Positions 28,842 to 39,096 of a stretch of DNA of 64,000 bases are shown here, piece after piece; position 1 is the first letter of the stretch; each line of letters begins with the position of its first letter. The stretch spans positions 22,863,596-22,927,595 of the forward strand of contig OX336343.1 in assembly GCA_946902875.1 (NCBI GenBank), read 5' to 3'. This stretch comes from Nematopogon swammerdamellus (taxonomy: Eukaryota > Arthropoda > Insecta > Lepidoptera > Adelidae). The notes beneath the pieces were generated by a model, which ran no database searches, had not been told where the DNA came from, and saw only the letters and a program-made list of their open reading frames with translations. Both the position numbers and the translations under genes were made by a program.

Positions 28842-29270
28842 TCACTGTTGCTTGAATGGAGGCCACGTACAAGCAAACGTAGCGTGGCACGCACCCCGGC
28901 TAGGTGGACAGACGACATCAAAAAAGGTACCCGGAAGACAATAGCTAAGTGTAACACACATATAGCTCAGTGTAACACACATATAGCTCAGTGTATCACA
29001 CATATAGCTCAGTGTAACACAGATATAGCTCAGTGTAACACACATATAGCTCAGTGTAACACAGATATAGCTTTGTGTAACACACATATAGCTCAGTGTA
29101 ACACAGATATAGCTAAGTGTAATACACATATAGCTCAGTGTAATACAGATATAGCTAAGTGTAACACACATATAGCTCAGTGTAACACAGATATAGCTCA
29201 GTACCGGAAGTGGAAGCATGAGAAGAGCGGAAGACCGCGTGTTGTGGCTTGGCTTGGGCCTGATGATTGA
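28842..29270 (+). pseudogene. RTE-type LINE C-terminus carrying a minisatellite
   Basis: One open frame reads MLEWRPRTSKRSVARTPARW then TDDIKK, the familiar C-terminal block of RTE-like LINE ORF2 (W.PR..KR..GRP..RW.DDI). About 87 codons of 21-bp repeat follow, then KWKHEKSGRPRVVAWLGPDD. The end is followed by tgatgattgattgatgat, like RTE (GAT)n tails. The repeat replaces the usual region after DDIK, and the frame stays open through it. No upstream RT is present. Confidence 0.65.
28942..29201. repeat. Minisatellite, 21-bp unit, about 12 copies
   Basis: Unit tagctcagtgtaacacacata, with cacaca and cacaga forms largely alternating, so the true period is partly 42 bp. Open on both strands (plus AQCNTHI, minus YMCVTLS). 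Confidence 0.9.
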
Positions 29271-30379
29271 TTGATGATATCGGAAAAAAAATTATAATTA
29301 AAAGGTGTTGGTAATAAATGAATGCACTCCATGCGTGAATGAAAACAAATATTAAATATAATTTGATTTAATTCTTACTCATTCTAGTTTCTCTAAAACA
29401 AAATATAATATAAAATCTATTTCTTCTTTTTCCGAAACTCTGCGGAGGCGTACACCAAAGCTATTACATTATTATTTTATCTTAACTGGGATCGGTACCT
29501 TCGAGTAATAGCGCGCACGTTAGTATCAATATCGGCGCACAGATTGAGACATCAAGGCATCGATATACTGCGCGCGCGCCGCTATACCCGCCCCTCCCCA
29601 CCGCACCGCGCGCCGCTAACTGCGCAGATGAGAAGATAATATGACCATGTCCGTATGAGATGGGCTGCTTTTCATCTGCGAATCAAAGACTGTACCAACC
29701 TAGATAGACGCGGTGCTGAGGCCCTGTGCCTCAAAATGATAAGTCTCGACGAGATAAAACTTTTTATTTTTTTTAGGGCATATCTCTGAAACTACTGATC
29801 AGATGAATGATAGGTCTCGACGACAGTTTTAGTTTTAGTTTTTTTCGGTGATAGAGTCTCTCGGCCCCCTTCCACCTATGAAGGCCCAGGTTTGTGTCAT
29901 AATTATTTTCTAGTTTTTAGCACAGCTGATGATTTTAAATAAAACCGTTTAACTTAAAAGTTTTTTTACCAATTTTGTTCATGATCCAGGTCATACAATG
30001 TCCATAGCATGCTTTCGTAGCTGAGGTCCGCACTGTGGAGTGGAGTTGGTCCGATAATGTGATTTTATTATCACTAGACATAAACGATGTTGCCATACCG
30101 GCGACCTGCGACCCGTACAGTATGACCCAATATTTATTTCATTAAACCTAACAATAGTTGTCTTCGTCAACTTGCTTCGTGGCTTCCTTGCGTTCGCGAC
30201 TGGTACAAATATCCTTCATCCGGCTGATCTTCATTCAGTGCGGTGGTACCAATCTGGGCATGTACGGTAACATCTAGAAGAATCGTTTAGTACCAAAGCA
30301 ACAAAAAAAAAATTAAATTCTAAATAATGACAAAAATCTATTAAATAAATTTGTATTTACCAATAACGGAGTAGTTATT
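29271..30379. other. No gene seen; one SINE-A scrap
   Basis: The string ttcattcagtgcggtggtaccaat at 30230-30255 is a scrap of SINE-A core in minus orientation. A GC-rich stretch lies at 29565-29625. The rest is unassigned. Confidence 0.45.
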
Positions 30380-30676
30380 TAACACAGAGCATCAAATGCG
30401 CGCGCCCGCCCCTGCTAGAGGCGCCCTGAGCGCGATTTTCCTACAATGGCGTTGAAGCCTGTGGGCGTGGCCTATGACTTACATATGTGTGTTGTGCGTG
30501 TGCATTTGTTTTGTGCGTGTGCCTAACTTGCTCCTCTTTGTGTCGATACTAGCACACACACACACATACGAAGCGCTAGCAGCACTGCGTGTAGTTTTTG
30601 GGTTTATTAAAATATTATCGCTTAGGGCGCCTCTAGTAGGGGGCGCGCGCGGTAGGGTATTTGATGCTCTGTGTTA
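30380..30676. mobile_element. MITE with terminal inverted repeats of about 58 bp
   Basis: The left end taacacagagcatcaaatgcg..ctgctagaggcgccct.agcg is mirrored by the right end cgct.agggcgcctctagtag..atttgatgctctgtgtta. About 297 bp, no coding capacity. The flanks are themselves similar (gttattta), so the target duplication is ambiguous. Confidence 0.75.
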
Positions 30677-30714
30677 TTTAACGTAACGCATGACATTATA
30701 AAACTTACATTATC

Positions 30715-30822
30715 CCGACAGAGGTAAGCAGAGTAACCGGTGTTGTGCTGCAAGGACTTTGGTAAATTACAGCACAACACCGACCAATACGTTTTGCAAG
30801 ATAACCTATCAAGCAGCATGTA
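30715..30822 (-). repeat. Repeat C, hairpin part
   Basis: gtaaccggtgttgtgctgcaagg...ttacagcacaacaccgacc ... caagcagcatg. The rest of this C copy resumes at 31158. Confidence 0.8.
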
Positions 30823-30831
30823 TGTACCTTT

Positions 30832-31157
30832 GTACCGTGTGGGGCCGGTACTTTAAAAGAATAGCCCCACTGCATCTCTCCCCGTGTATGTCGTAAAAAG
30901 CGACTAAGGGATATGACTCCCTTCTTATATTACTAGGTGGTAGGGTTCAACCCGCCCGGGTTGGTACCACCGCACTGAATGAAAGGTCGGTCGAAACGGC
31001 TATGTAAATAGTTTGTGTTTTCCGTCCAGTTCAGTGTAGCCGGCACGACCGAAGGGAATCACTGACGTGGCACCAAGTTCATTCGGTGTTATGGGCTGAC
31101 ATCACGGATGTTGTAGGTGATGAAGCCAACCGTGTCAGCATCAATAAAAAAAAAAAA
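30832..31157 (+). mobile_element. SINE-B, full length, inserted in repeat C
   Basis: gtaccgtgtggggccggtac ... gtcgtaaaaagcgactaaggg, core (30915-30985), body, gtgtcagcatcaat(A)12. Repeat C in the opposite orientation lies on both sides. Confidence 0.9.
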
Positions 31158-31298
31158 ATCTAAGACACGAAGACACCTGATGCGTTGAAGGAACCTGTTA
31201 AGGTGAGAGGTGGCTATCCTATCGCCCCTTAGCACAGCATTTTCCCTTAGTCGCCTTTTACGACATGCACGGCGAGAAATGCAGTGGCGCTATTCTTA
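31158..31298 (-). repeat. Repeat C, remaining part
   Basis: ctgatgcgttgaaggaacctg..aaggtgagaggtggctatcc ... gtcgccttttacgacatgcacgg. It completes the copy begun at 30715. Confidence 0.75.
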
Positions 31299-31633
31299 TT
31301 TAACCGACTTAAAAAAAGGAGGTTATCAATTCGACAACTATTTATGTAATATTATCGGAACTGCAATATACTCACATATGATAACCTATTAGGGCTTCCA
31401 AACAAATATACATATAGGTGTATGTATATTTATATGTATGTATGTATGTTTGTCCACGAATTTGTCCGAAATTATTAATCGGATTTTATTGGCTTACATT
31501 TACTTCAACTTAGGGAACAAGGGTGCAAGTTTCGTCAAAATCGATTCAGTAGTTTTCAAGATATGGACTGTTAAGTGGTCAAATGGGCGAATAATTCTAT
31601 ACCACGACATAACCGATTTCTGTGATTCTTTCT
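31299..31633. repeat. Dispersed repeat remnants
   Basis: taaccgacttaaaaaaaggagg and cgtcaaaatcgattcagtagttttcaagatat are strings common in moth repeats. There is also a short tatg microsatellite. No full element could be outlined. Confidence 0.4.
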
Positions 31634-31800
31634 ATGTCAGTCAGTCAGTCAGCGTGTAAGCGTCCACTGCTGGACATACGCCTCTCCAATTTTCCTCCGG
31701 TCCTCCCGGCCTTCAGCGGTACGGAACCACTGCTTTCCGCCGACGTACTTGATGTCGTCCCACCTGGCGGGTGGTCTTCCCACATATTACTAAAAAGAGT
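31634..31800 (-). pseudogene. RTE-type LINE C-terminus
   Basis: Minus strand, one frame: GRPPARWDDIKYVGGKQWF then AEGREDRRKIGEAYVQQWTL and a stop. This is the RTE C-terminal signature. The end is followed by a (GACT)n-type tail at 31634-31655. No upstream RT. Confidence 0.75.
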
Positions 31801-31822
31801 GAAATAAAAAACTGTTTTAAAA

Positions 31823-31862
31823 AACATTGAACCGACTTTTTAAAGTCAGTTCAATGTTTTTT
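31823..31862. repeat. Short inverted repeat
   Basis: aaaaaacattgaaccgacttt and its complement with one mismatch, separated by 2 nt. Confidence 0.7.
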
Positions 31863-32310
31863 TAATGCACCGTGTACATTTGTGCCAAGTAAATATTATT
31901 AACATTGTGTGTTCGTTATGGCGAAAAAAAATTAAAATAAAAAATATATCTGAATTTGAATCTGAATAGACTGTACCGCCTAATAAGATGAGGGAGGAAC
32001 CAAAAGTTTTGTGCAAGCTGATATTATTGCCTCATTTCCAGGCCACCCTGTCGCTTACATCACGCGCGCGCGTTAGCTCCAGATCCTCCTCCGGATCATG
32101 CGCAGACACAACCTATAATTTCCCACATCTGCTCTAGGACTCTCTAAGTAAAATTACATTGTTTTACAACCGCACCCCGGGGGGTTAATGGCGTCCGTCG
32201 GTTCCCATACCATCTTCCGGGTTATTGTGGGGCTGGCGGTCCAGATCGTATGTTTCAAACATTTATCTACATGGAAAATTTGTGAATTAATAATTAAAAT
32301 AATTAAAACC
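31863..32310. other. No gene seen
   Basis: Unassigned, with a GC patch near 32060-32110 and at 32170-32245. Confidence 0.4.
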
Positions 32311-32462
32311 GTGTGGTCCGGTACTTAAAAAGAATAGCCCCACTGCATCTCTACCCATGCATGTCGTAAAAGGCGACTAAGGGATAAGGACAAGATGTCG
32401 GGCTAAAGGGCGACAGGCTCGCCACCTCTCACCTTGACACGGTACTTCCACCGAGTCATGCA
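32311..32462 (+). repeat. Repeat C, left part
   Basis: accgtgtggtccggtacttaaaaag ... cttgacacggtacttccaccgagtcatgca. Broken by the hAT-like element. The final 8 nt are the target duplication. Confidence 0.85.
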
Positions 32463-32937
32463 CAGGGTTGCCAGATGGTTCAGATAAAAAAAAACGAACT
32501 TTTTTCATCAAAGGGGGGACCCTTACATTTTTCAAGAACACAGTTTTCATGACTTATGCGTCCGAACGACCACGGGCGTCGTTTGACACCTTACGGGTGG
32601 CTTGGCGCAACATTTCGCGTTTTATTAAAAAAAAAAGGCAAATTAGTTACCGCGAAAATCTGGAATGTTCTTCCCAAGAGTGTGTTCTGTAGCTCCTATT
32701 ACCCTGGGGCCTTGAAAAGACGCGTCAATGTACAGCACGCGCCGGCTGGCAACAGCGCGCCAAATCTGTATGGATTTGATATTGCGAAACAGTAAATAAA
32801 TGTGTGATATGAATCGATATTTAGCAAATACCGAACCTCTCATACTTCGGTATTTTCGTCATACCGAACACCGAACACGGTGCTGAAATACCGAACAGTT
32901 CGGTAAAAAACCGAACCGGCAAGGCTGGTCATGCAGC
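32463..32937. mobile_element. Non-autonomous hAT-like element with 8-bp target duplication
   Basis: 475 bp flanked by gtcatgca on both sides (32455-32462, 32938-32945). The ends are cagggttgccagatgg and the reverse of ccggcaaggctg, i.e. CAG..TTGCC. A CAG-type end and 8-bp duplication are hallmarks of hAT transposons. The interior has ttcggt/accgaa subterminal repeats. It also holds a stretch (32585-32730) encoding KIWNVLPKSVF then GALKRRVNV, a LINE RT C-terminus. No transposase. Confidence 0.8.
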
Positions 32938-32945
32938 AGGTGGGT

Positions 32946-33090
32946 CTTCGTGCCTTAGTTGCTGCTTGATCGATTGAATCCTGTTCGAATACTTTGCGAA
33001 ACGTGGTGGTCGGTGTTGTGCTGTAATTTACCAGAGTACTTGCAGCACAACACCGATTACTCTGCTTACCCCGATTGTCGGGATTCAGCG
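32946..33090 (+). repeat. Repeat C, right part
   Basis: gcaggtgggtcttcgtgcc ... gtggtcggtgttgtgctgtaattt ... gcagcacaacaccgattac. Continues 32311-32462. Confidence 0.85.
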
Positions 33091-33178
33091 TGTATGATAT
33101 GTACTATGTAATAATTAAAAACTATATTTAACACCTGCATACTATTTCAATAATAATTATACATCCTAACCTAATGTT

Positions 33179-33386
33179 ATATGGGGTCGGTACTTAAAAA
33201 TAATAACCCCACTGCATCTCTCCCCGTGCATGTCGTCTAAGGCGACTAAGGGATAAGGACAAGATGCCGTGCATAAGGGCGACAGGGTGAGCCTTGGCAT
33301 GGTCTTTCCATCGAGAAGTCCATCGTTCCTTACTTGATAGTTATCTTGTCCTAATACTTTTCTAAATGCGGTGGTCGGTGTTGTGA
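33179..33386 (+). repeat. Repeat C, truncated at hairpin
   Basis: tatggggtcggtacttaaaaataataacc ... aaatgcggtggtcggtgttgtgacg, where LINE-E sequence takes over. Confidence 0.8.
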
Positions 33387-33490
33387 CGTCTGAAGACACC
33401 CAGGTTAAAGGATTCGGGAAAGGATTACCAATAAGACGGTTCCACACACTAGCGTCGTGACAAAGGAACGATTTTGAGAAGCTATTTGTT
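33387..33490 (-). mobile_element. LINE-E coding fragment
   Basis: tctgaagacacccaggttaaaggattcggg is the same string as at 4390-4420. On the minus strand it encodes part of the RT C-terminal WN.L..FP.S block. No 3' tail. Confidence 0.6.
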
Positions 33491-33796
33491 CTCAAAAGTC
33501 CAATATCAACAACAACATTTCAAAATAAAATTACTTACCTTAAACTATCTTCCAGGCGTCAGTGTAGGTAGATTATTCTACTCCTACGCAACAGCATATG
33601 AGAAGTTAGTGGTTTCCACAAAAACCTTCCTTTATCTCTATAGAATTAATACTAGAAGCAGCATTGCGCCATGAAACTTGTTATCTTGTCAGTAAACAAA
33701 TGTGTGTGCCTTCACATGCAATTGTCATCATCAATACTATCATCATCAATCATCAATCATCATCAATCGTCAATATTTATGTATTTATGTACTAAT
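33491..33796. other. No gene; (CATCAAT)n-like stretch 33725-33775
   Basis: catcatcaatcatcaatcatc is a short impure microsatellite just before repeat H. A similar catcatcaatcaatcaatat precedes the H copy at 43286. Confidence 0.5.
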
Positions 33797-34156
33797 AATA
33801 AATCTGTAAGGGATGGTCATGGAGTAAGTTACTTTGTTTTATGAGATACTGCGTTTTTAGATTCTACGTATGATACTAAATCTAAATTGACGATTTTTAG
33901 AAATCCTTTCTGTATGTATGTTCCTCCATAACTCTTAAGCCGATCATCCGAATTCGATGAAACTTAGTACAAGCACATTTGATTATATGGGACACAGGAT
34001 AGGTTAAATAAAATTCAGTTCCGGTTACGCTAAGATGTGGCTCTCATACAAACCGAATTATTCCGCGCGCTGAAATAAAGGTAAGGTAGCGGGCTTACTT
34101 ACTTTCTTCTTTTTAAATACGAATTTCACGCCAGCGAAGCCGCGGGCAAAAGCTAG
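33797..34156 (+). repeat. Repeat H copy (Helitron-like end)
   Basis: aataataaatctgtaagggatggtc ... cataactcttaagccgatcatccgaattcgatgaaact ... gcgaagccgcgggcaaaagctag. It ends CTAG followed by T. Helitrons end CTRR next to a T and lepidopteran ones often carry this gcgaagccgcggg string. No inverted repeats or target duplication. Confidence 0.55.
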
Positions 34157-34230
34157 TCATGGATACTTTCATACGATCGCTTTACAAGCTATCTCATGCT
34201 ATGAATCCATCCTTATGCTCCTCACTCGTA
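34157..34230 (+). repeat. Repeat R, part 1
   Basis: atggatactttcatacgatcgc ... atgctcctcactcg aligns with 41460-41532. The unit continues at 34571 and 34978, broken by two SINEs. Confidence 0.6.
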
Positions 34231-34570
34231 GCGGCGGGTAGCCGAGTGGTTTGGGCATCGGCTTCTCATGCGAGAGGTCTGCGGTTCTAATCCGGTCGGC
34301 GTATACCAATGCGTTTTTTTTCTGACGAAAAAATTTACGTGCATACCTACACCTGCTGCTTCACCGTTCGGAACCGGTGTAAAACTGTAGGTCCCTTCCC
34401 TTGCCCCGTACATGGTGGTAGGCTCAAATTATAGCCGACTGGGTTGGTACCGCCGTACTGGATGTAAAATGGCCGCATAGCAGCCTTGGTTGTGTTCTCC
34501 TTTAGTGCGGTATAGCCAGCAATCCAGGAAAGTTTCCTGTATGGCACCTACCTTTTCGGAGGTGATATTG
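34231..34570 (+). mobile_element. SINE-D with head, 3' end truncated
   Basis: Head gcgggtagccgagtggtttgg ... ctcatgcgagaggt..gcggttctaatccgg. Then cacctgctgcttcaccgttcgg and core. It stops at gaggtgatattgg, before the usual tail. Confidence 0.85.
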
Positions 34571-34633
34571 GCATCGGAGGGATATTGATATAATAACACA
34601 AGCATTAGTTGTTGTGAAATCAGCTTATAAGCT
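34571..34633 (+). repeat. Repeat R, part 2, ending in target duplication
   Basis: ataacacaagcattagttgttgtgaaatcagcttataagct matches 41567-41605. aagct is repeated after the SINE-A. Confidence 0.7.
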
Positions 34634-34972
34634 GTTGTTAAGCAACCTCAGCGCGGTCAGTACATGGATGGGTGACCGCTCGACCGTTGGAGGCTGACCG
34701 TGTTTCGGATTCCACGTAAAACTGTAGATCCCTTTCCTTCTTACCCTACTAGGTGGTAGGGTTTATCCCGGCCGGGTTGGTACCACCGCACTGAATGAAA
34801 CGTTGGTCGAAATGGCTATGTAAATAGTTTGTGTTTTCCGACCAGTTCAGTGTAGCCGGCACGATCAAAGTGGGAAGCACTGACATGGCACCTAGTTCAC
34901 CCGGTGTTATGGGCTGACATATGACGGACGTTGTAGGTGATGTAGACAACTGTGTCAGTTTCCATAAACAAA
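34634..34972 (+). mobile_element. SINE-A, 5'-truncated, with AAGCT target duplication
   Basis: Begins inside the 5S-like part (gttgttaagcaacctcagcgcgg). It runs through core and body to gtgtcagtttccataaacaa. aagct lies on both sides (34629-34633, 34973-34977). 5' truncation with a target duplication is typical of LINE-driven insertion. Confidence 0.85.
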
Positions 34973-35055
34973 AAGCTCCTTTGGTCGATGACATGTTTTT
35001 TCAGGTGTGATGTATGAGAATGACTCATCTAGTGCATAGACATCAGTGCCTTTTA
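34973..35055 (+). repeat. Repeat R, part 3
   Basis: aagctcctttggtcgatgacatgttttttc ... tgatgtatgagaatgactcatctagt aligns with 41602-41665, the uninterrupted copy. Confidence 0.75.
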
Positions 35056-35379
35056 TCTCTAGATAAATCAGCCGGCCTCACGGATTGCCGCTAAATACTT
35101 TGTTACTTCACGGACCATAACCAATAATTTTAAACTGATTTTATACTTAAACGGCACTGCGATAGTGCTGTCTCTGTCGCACATGCTGATTTAATGTATT
35201 TTTGTCTCGCTCGCGCAAAGTATTGATCGAGCCAGAAGATTGTGCCAATAGATCTGAGACCAGCTTCGGGGTCGCTAGTGAGATGGGATGGGGTAAGTGG
35301 CAAAATTTCAAATATTTAATATTATATTGTATTTTATACCAAATACCTATATGTACTTAATAACAATATAATAATATAT
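35056..35379. other. No gene seen
   Basis: Unassigned. Confidence 0.4.
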
Positions 35380-35590
35380 TCAAGATTTCGAATCTATTGC
35401 CTTTGCGGTTGAAACCCTCGGTCCGTGGAGCAGTGAAAAGCCAAAACTTCTTGAAGAGGCTTGGCCCTCTGCTGGTGGACGCAACTGGCGTCCCGCAATC
35501 AAGGGCCTGCCATCCAGCGGGGTAATGCTGCAACTGTTCTGGGAACATTTGAAAACGGCCCTTTTGATAGTTATTTTAATGTTTGTTAGG
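35380..35590 (+). pseudogene. LINE ORF2 C-terminal remnant
   Basis: A plus frame contains AIQRGNAATVLGTFENGPFD, which I recognise as the conserved 'QRGNA..LGT' end of a lepidopteran LINE protein. Upstream, ggcttggccctctgctgg and gcgtcccgcaatcaaggg belong to the same element, but frames are broken. The following 300 bp to gcgaataaacttttcattttc (35893-35913) look like its 3' UTR. Confidence 0.55.
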
Positions 35591-36535
35591 TAGGTTTTAA
35601 TTCTTTAGTTATTTGTTTGTATAACTTTTTTATATTTGATTAATTAAAGTAATGTATGTACTTAAAAAATATAATAACGTAATTATCATAATCAGTTATA
35701 TTTACAGGTGGAATCTATTATTTAAAATCGGAGGAATTGGACGAAGTTTTTTACTTACAGTAATCTTGAATGTTAGTATTTAGTTTTTCTTTATTTATTT
35801 ATTAGGTTAATTTTATCAATGTTATACATTTGTTAGTTAGGTTTTAATTATTTTGTTATTAGTATCTTTAGTGTTTGTAATGTTTTTCTCGCGAATAAAC
35901 TTTTCATTTTCATCTATCTAATGAAGAAGAGCATTATTTATAACAAACTTGCTGAATGTAGAACATGCGTGGTGTGAATTTTTCTAACGATAATTTCTTC
36001 ATTATTTAAAATTATATATTTAATGTTAATTTTAATAACTCAGTGATACTTATGTACTAGCACGCAAAAATTTTGAAAAAAAATGATCAAGTTCGAGTCG
36101 GACTCGCTCACCCAGAATCCGTACCGGTGTTGTAACTTTATCATATTACGAGCATATAGAGTGACATGTTTGTTTTTATTTGAACCTACATAATCTAAGC
36201 CATTGTAAATAGAACTATGTTACATTAACTAACTTCCTTTGTGTCTCGTCAAATACTGTATTAGAGTGTTGGCGATTATGAAATGGTTTTATGGAGCGTC
36301 CGCACGCTGAATAAATGATCATTTTATATACTTTATCGAATTTTTTTGAAACGGCTTTAGCTTTTCTGTAATATTCAATAAAGTATCCATACCTACTGTC
36401 GATTTTTTCATTGTATAATTTCGGACACACACGTCTTTTACACTTTTTCGATGATTTTCTGTTTAAATTTTATTTTAAAATTTAGAAAAAACAATTTCAA
36501 AGTAGACCCGGTTCCAAGGATGTGACGCTTGAGTC
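35591..36535. other. No gene; repeat I scrap 36088-36125
   Basis: caagttcgagtcggactcgctcaccc at 36088 is the 5' end of repeat I. The rest is AT-rich. A minus frame of 71 codons at 36215-36430 resembles nothing I know. Confidence 0.4.
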
Positions 36536-36562
36536 ACAACAACAACAACAACAACAACAAAT
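36536..36562. repeat. (AAC)n microsatellite
   Basis: acaacaacaacaacaacaacaac. Confidence 0.9.
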
Positions 36563-37169
36563 GAAATAAATAAAAAAATTAATAAATCGTTATTATTTGA
36601 GAATTTGTAGGCAGTTATCTATAAAATTTTGTTGTGTTTTATATTACTTATTTTTTCTACAGTGTCGGTTCACTACGAAGATAGTGCAACTTAGGCCCTC
36701 CCACCTCGTACAAGGCGTTATCTATCAGGCAGGAATCGATCGAACAGCAATATTCTTCGGTACAGTTGCTCCGGCGCACAGTCCCGCGCCGTACGCTGCA
36801 TATTGTCAAGATTAGTCAACCACTAGATTATGCAAAATGTATTTACAATGGGGAGACAGGCTAGCTCTTGATTGGAACAGATGCGTTCATGAGCTGTATT
36901 TAAGTTTTTGACATTGAAAATGTCTTTAGGTTCGTGTTCGAGTATAGGCCCCGAATTCACGAAAAAGTGCGATCCCCTTATATCTCGGAGAGTTGTGAAG
37001 ATATGAAATTAAAAAAAGGCTCAAAAGACGCGTATTCATGAGAGCTGTAAGGTGCAAAAATAATTATTTGAGAAAGTATAAAACAAAAAGAAGTTATGGC
37101 CGAAATAGTGGAATTTTTTTTTTTTTTTCCGAATTTTTGATTTTGGCGCTCGATATTTTGGGAAAAACA
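36563..37169. other. No gene seen
   Basis: Unassigned. Confidence 0.4.
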
Positions 37170-37212
37170 TAGGTTAGAAGATGCATCGCGTAGCGACGCA
37201 TCTTCTAACCTA
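37170..37212. repeat. Hairpin, 20-bp arms, 3-nt loop
   Basis: taggttagaagatgcatcgc / gcgacgcatcttctaaccta with one mismatch and loop gta. Confidence 0.85.
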
Positions 37213-37217
37213 TCCTA

Positions 37218-37432
37218 TATTCTTATATCCAACGAGCCCAAATATGGTGGATTTATCATGTGTAGTTTAGGAGTTCCTATGGCTTCCTTCCGGCTCCATC
37301 ATTAGGACCCTGGAAATAACATATGACTAGAGTACTTGCGAAGACAAATCAAACGAGCCCAAACACGATGGGCTTATCATGTGTAGTTTAGGAGTTCCTA
37401 TGGCTTCCTTCCGGCTCCATCATAAGAACCCA
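37218..37432 (+). repeat. Tandem duplication, unit about 134 bp
   Basis: acgagcccaaatatggtgg...atggcttccttccggctcc is repeated as acgagcccaaacacgatggg...atggcttccttccggctcc, with 'atcatgtgtagtttaggagt' in both. Confidence 0.85.
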
Positions 37433-37699
37433 ACTAACCTTTTCCTTATCCCGACTTTCTCGTGTCGCTCAGCGACAATATTTTTTCGAATTCCGTAGAT
37501 TCATTTTCAATGTGCTCGATAGTCGTGTAAGGCACGAAATCTGTGAATTTTTAGTGTAATTATCTGTAATTTAGTAACGAATTATCTGGTGTATCATTAA
37601 ATTGTGAAATGATTGAATTGTGACCACGTAGGTATATGTGACGAAAATCATAATAATTTTCCTAACTCTAGCTAGTATAATGGTTGACTAGAAGAAATC

Positions 37700-37812
37700 A
37701 CTTATAGTGATAAGTCCGCCTTTGCGCACTCCTGTATTTCTTGTTTCTTGTCGTGTACTGTTCTTCCTTCAATTTGTGTGCAATAAAGAGTTTCTATTCT
37801 ATTCTATTCTAT
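37700..37812 (+). mobile_element. LINE-G 3' end with (TTCTA)n tail
   Basis: gtgataagtccgcctttgcgcac ... tgtgtgcaataaagagtttc and then tattctattctattctat. A 3'-terminal LINE piece with pentamer tail. Confidence 0.65.
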
Positions 37813-38233
37813 AATGTTTGTAATTGTGGAACATGTATTTAGTTGTTTTTATTCAGTCATTCATGTAAACACTGTTCTATTTATTAGTAGGCTTACTCCC
37901 ACATACACATATGCATATAGGTATTAGAACCACCGTAGTACGACTATCTTTCGACGGTTTAGTGCAAAGCTACCCACTTCCCTAAAATTAGAGCCGATAT
38001 AGGAGCATTAGTGATGGTGCTAAAATCGGGTGCTTATACTCTATACACGTCGCTGCCGTTCGGTAAAATTGCCCCGATTTCGCTACACACGTAGCGATTC
38101 GCAATTCGCCCCGTCATGGTGCGTCTGTCCCGATTTAAATATTAATAATTACTATACGCGAACATCTAGGGCACTTTTCACCACTGCGAATATCGGGGGA
38201 TATTCCCTCTGATTTAGGGATGCGAGAAGGCGT
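37813..38233. other. No gene seen
   Basis: Unassigned. Confidence 0.4.
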
Positions 38234-38490
38234 TTTTTTAATGGAAACTTGACACGTTTAGATACATCACCTACTACATCCGTAATGTCAGCCCATAACA
38301 CCTTTATGAACTAGGTGCCATGTCAGTGCTTCCCTTCGGTCGTGCCGGCTACACTAAACTGGAAGGAAAACACGAACTATTTAAATAGATCTTTCAACTG
38401 ACTTTTCATTCAGTGCGGTGATACCAACCCGGGCGGGTTAAAGCCTACCACCTAGTAAGTTAAGTAGGGGAGAGACCTACAGTTTTATAT
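38234..38490 (-). mobile_element. SINE-A/B copy, diverged, head missing
   Basis: tttttttaatggaaacttgacacg ... accaacccgggcgggttaaagcctaccacctagt ... gacctacagtttta. Body and core only. Confidence 0.8.
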
Positions 38491-38874
38491 CTCTTTGCCG
38501 GTGTGGAACAGAGTGGGGGTATAGTCACATATTACTTAATAGTTACTTCGTAACAAACAGATAAATCACTTCATAGAAAAAGTTCCATACCTTCGGCTTT
38601 AATAGCCTACTGTTTTACGTCGCCAATCGCTGCGTGCGAAAATGTACCTAAACGATCGAGTGTAAATTGATTATTGCTTTGCAGCTGCGCGCAGTTGCGT
38701 GGGCGAGCCTGTAGGTATGCTTCGCGCGGCTGACGAATTTCCACTGAATTAGATCGCCGGCGTCCACCGGGCGGTAGGTAGTTAGCGCGCGCAAGTACAT
38801 AGAGTACGTGAGGCGCAATAACTCCGGTGGAAACTGCTTGTGTGTGAGTAATTGAGTATAGCTAATTGGCCACG
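38491..38874. other. No gene seen
   Basis: Unassigned, with moderately GC-rich cgcgcagttgcgtgggcgagc near 38690. Confidence 0.4.
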
Positions 38875-39096
38875 TACAGTTCTCTCAAAACTTTAATGCC
38901 GCTCGACCTACCTGCGCAGTCAACGTATTTTAGGTCATAATTCGTAGTACATAGGGTAGATTTTAATGTCGCTCGTATCTTGGGTTCGCGCGTGTCCAGT
39001 GAAGCAATTATCTACCCTATGATCTACGAGTGATGACCTAAAACTCGTTGACTACGCAGGTAGGCCGAGCGGCATTTAAGTTTTAAGGGAACTGTA
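38875..39096. mobile_element. Foldback element, arms about 88 bp
   Basis: tacagttctctcaaaactttaatgccgctcg... (38875-38963) is mirrored by ...cgagcggcatttaagttttaagggaactgta (39009-39096), with a loop of about 45 nt. Several mismatches show it is not very recent. Confidence 0.8.
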
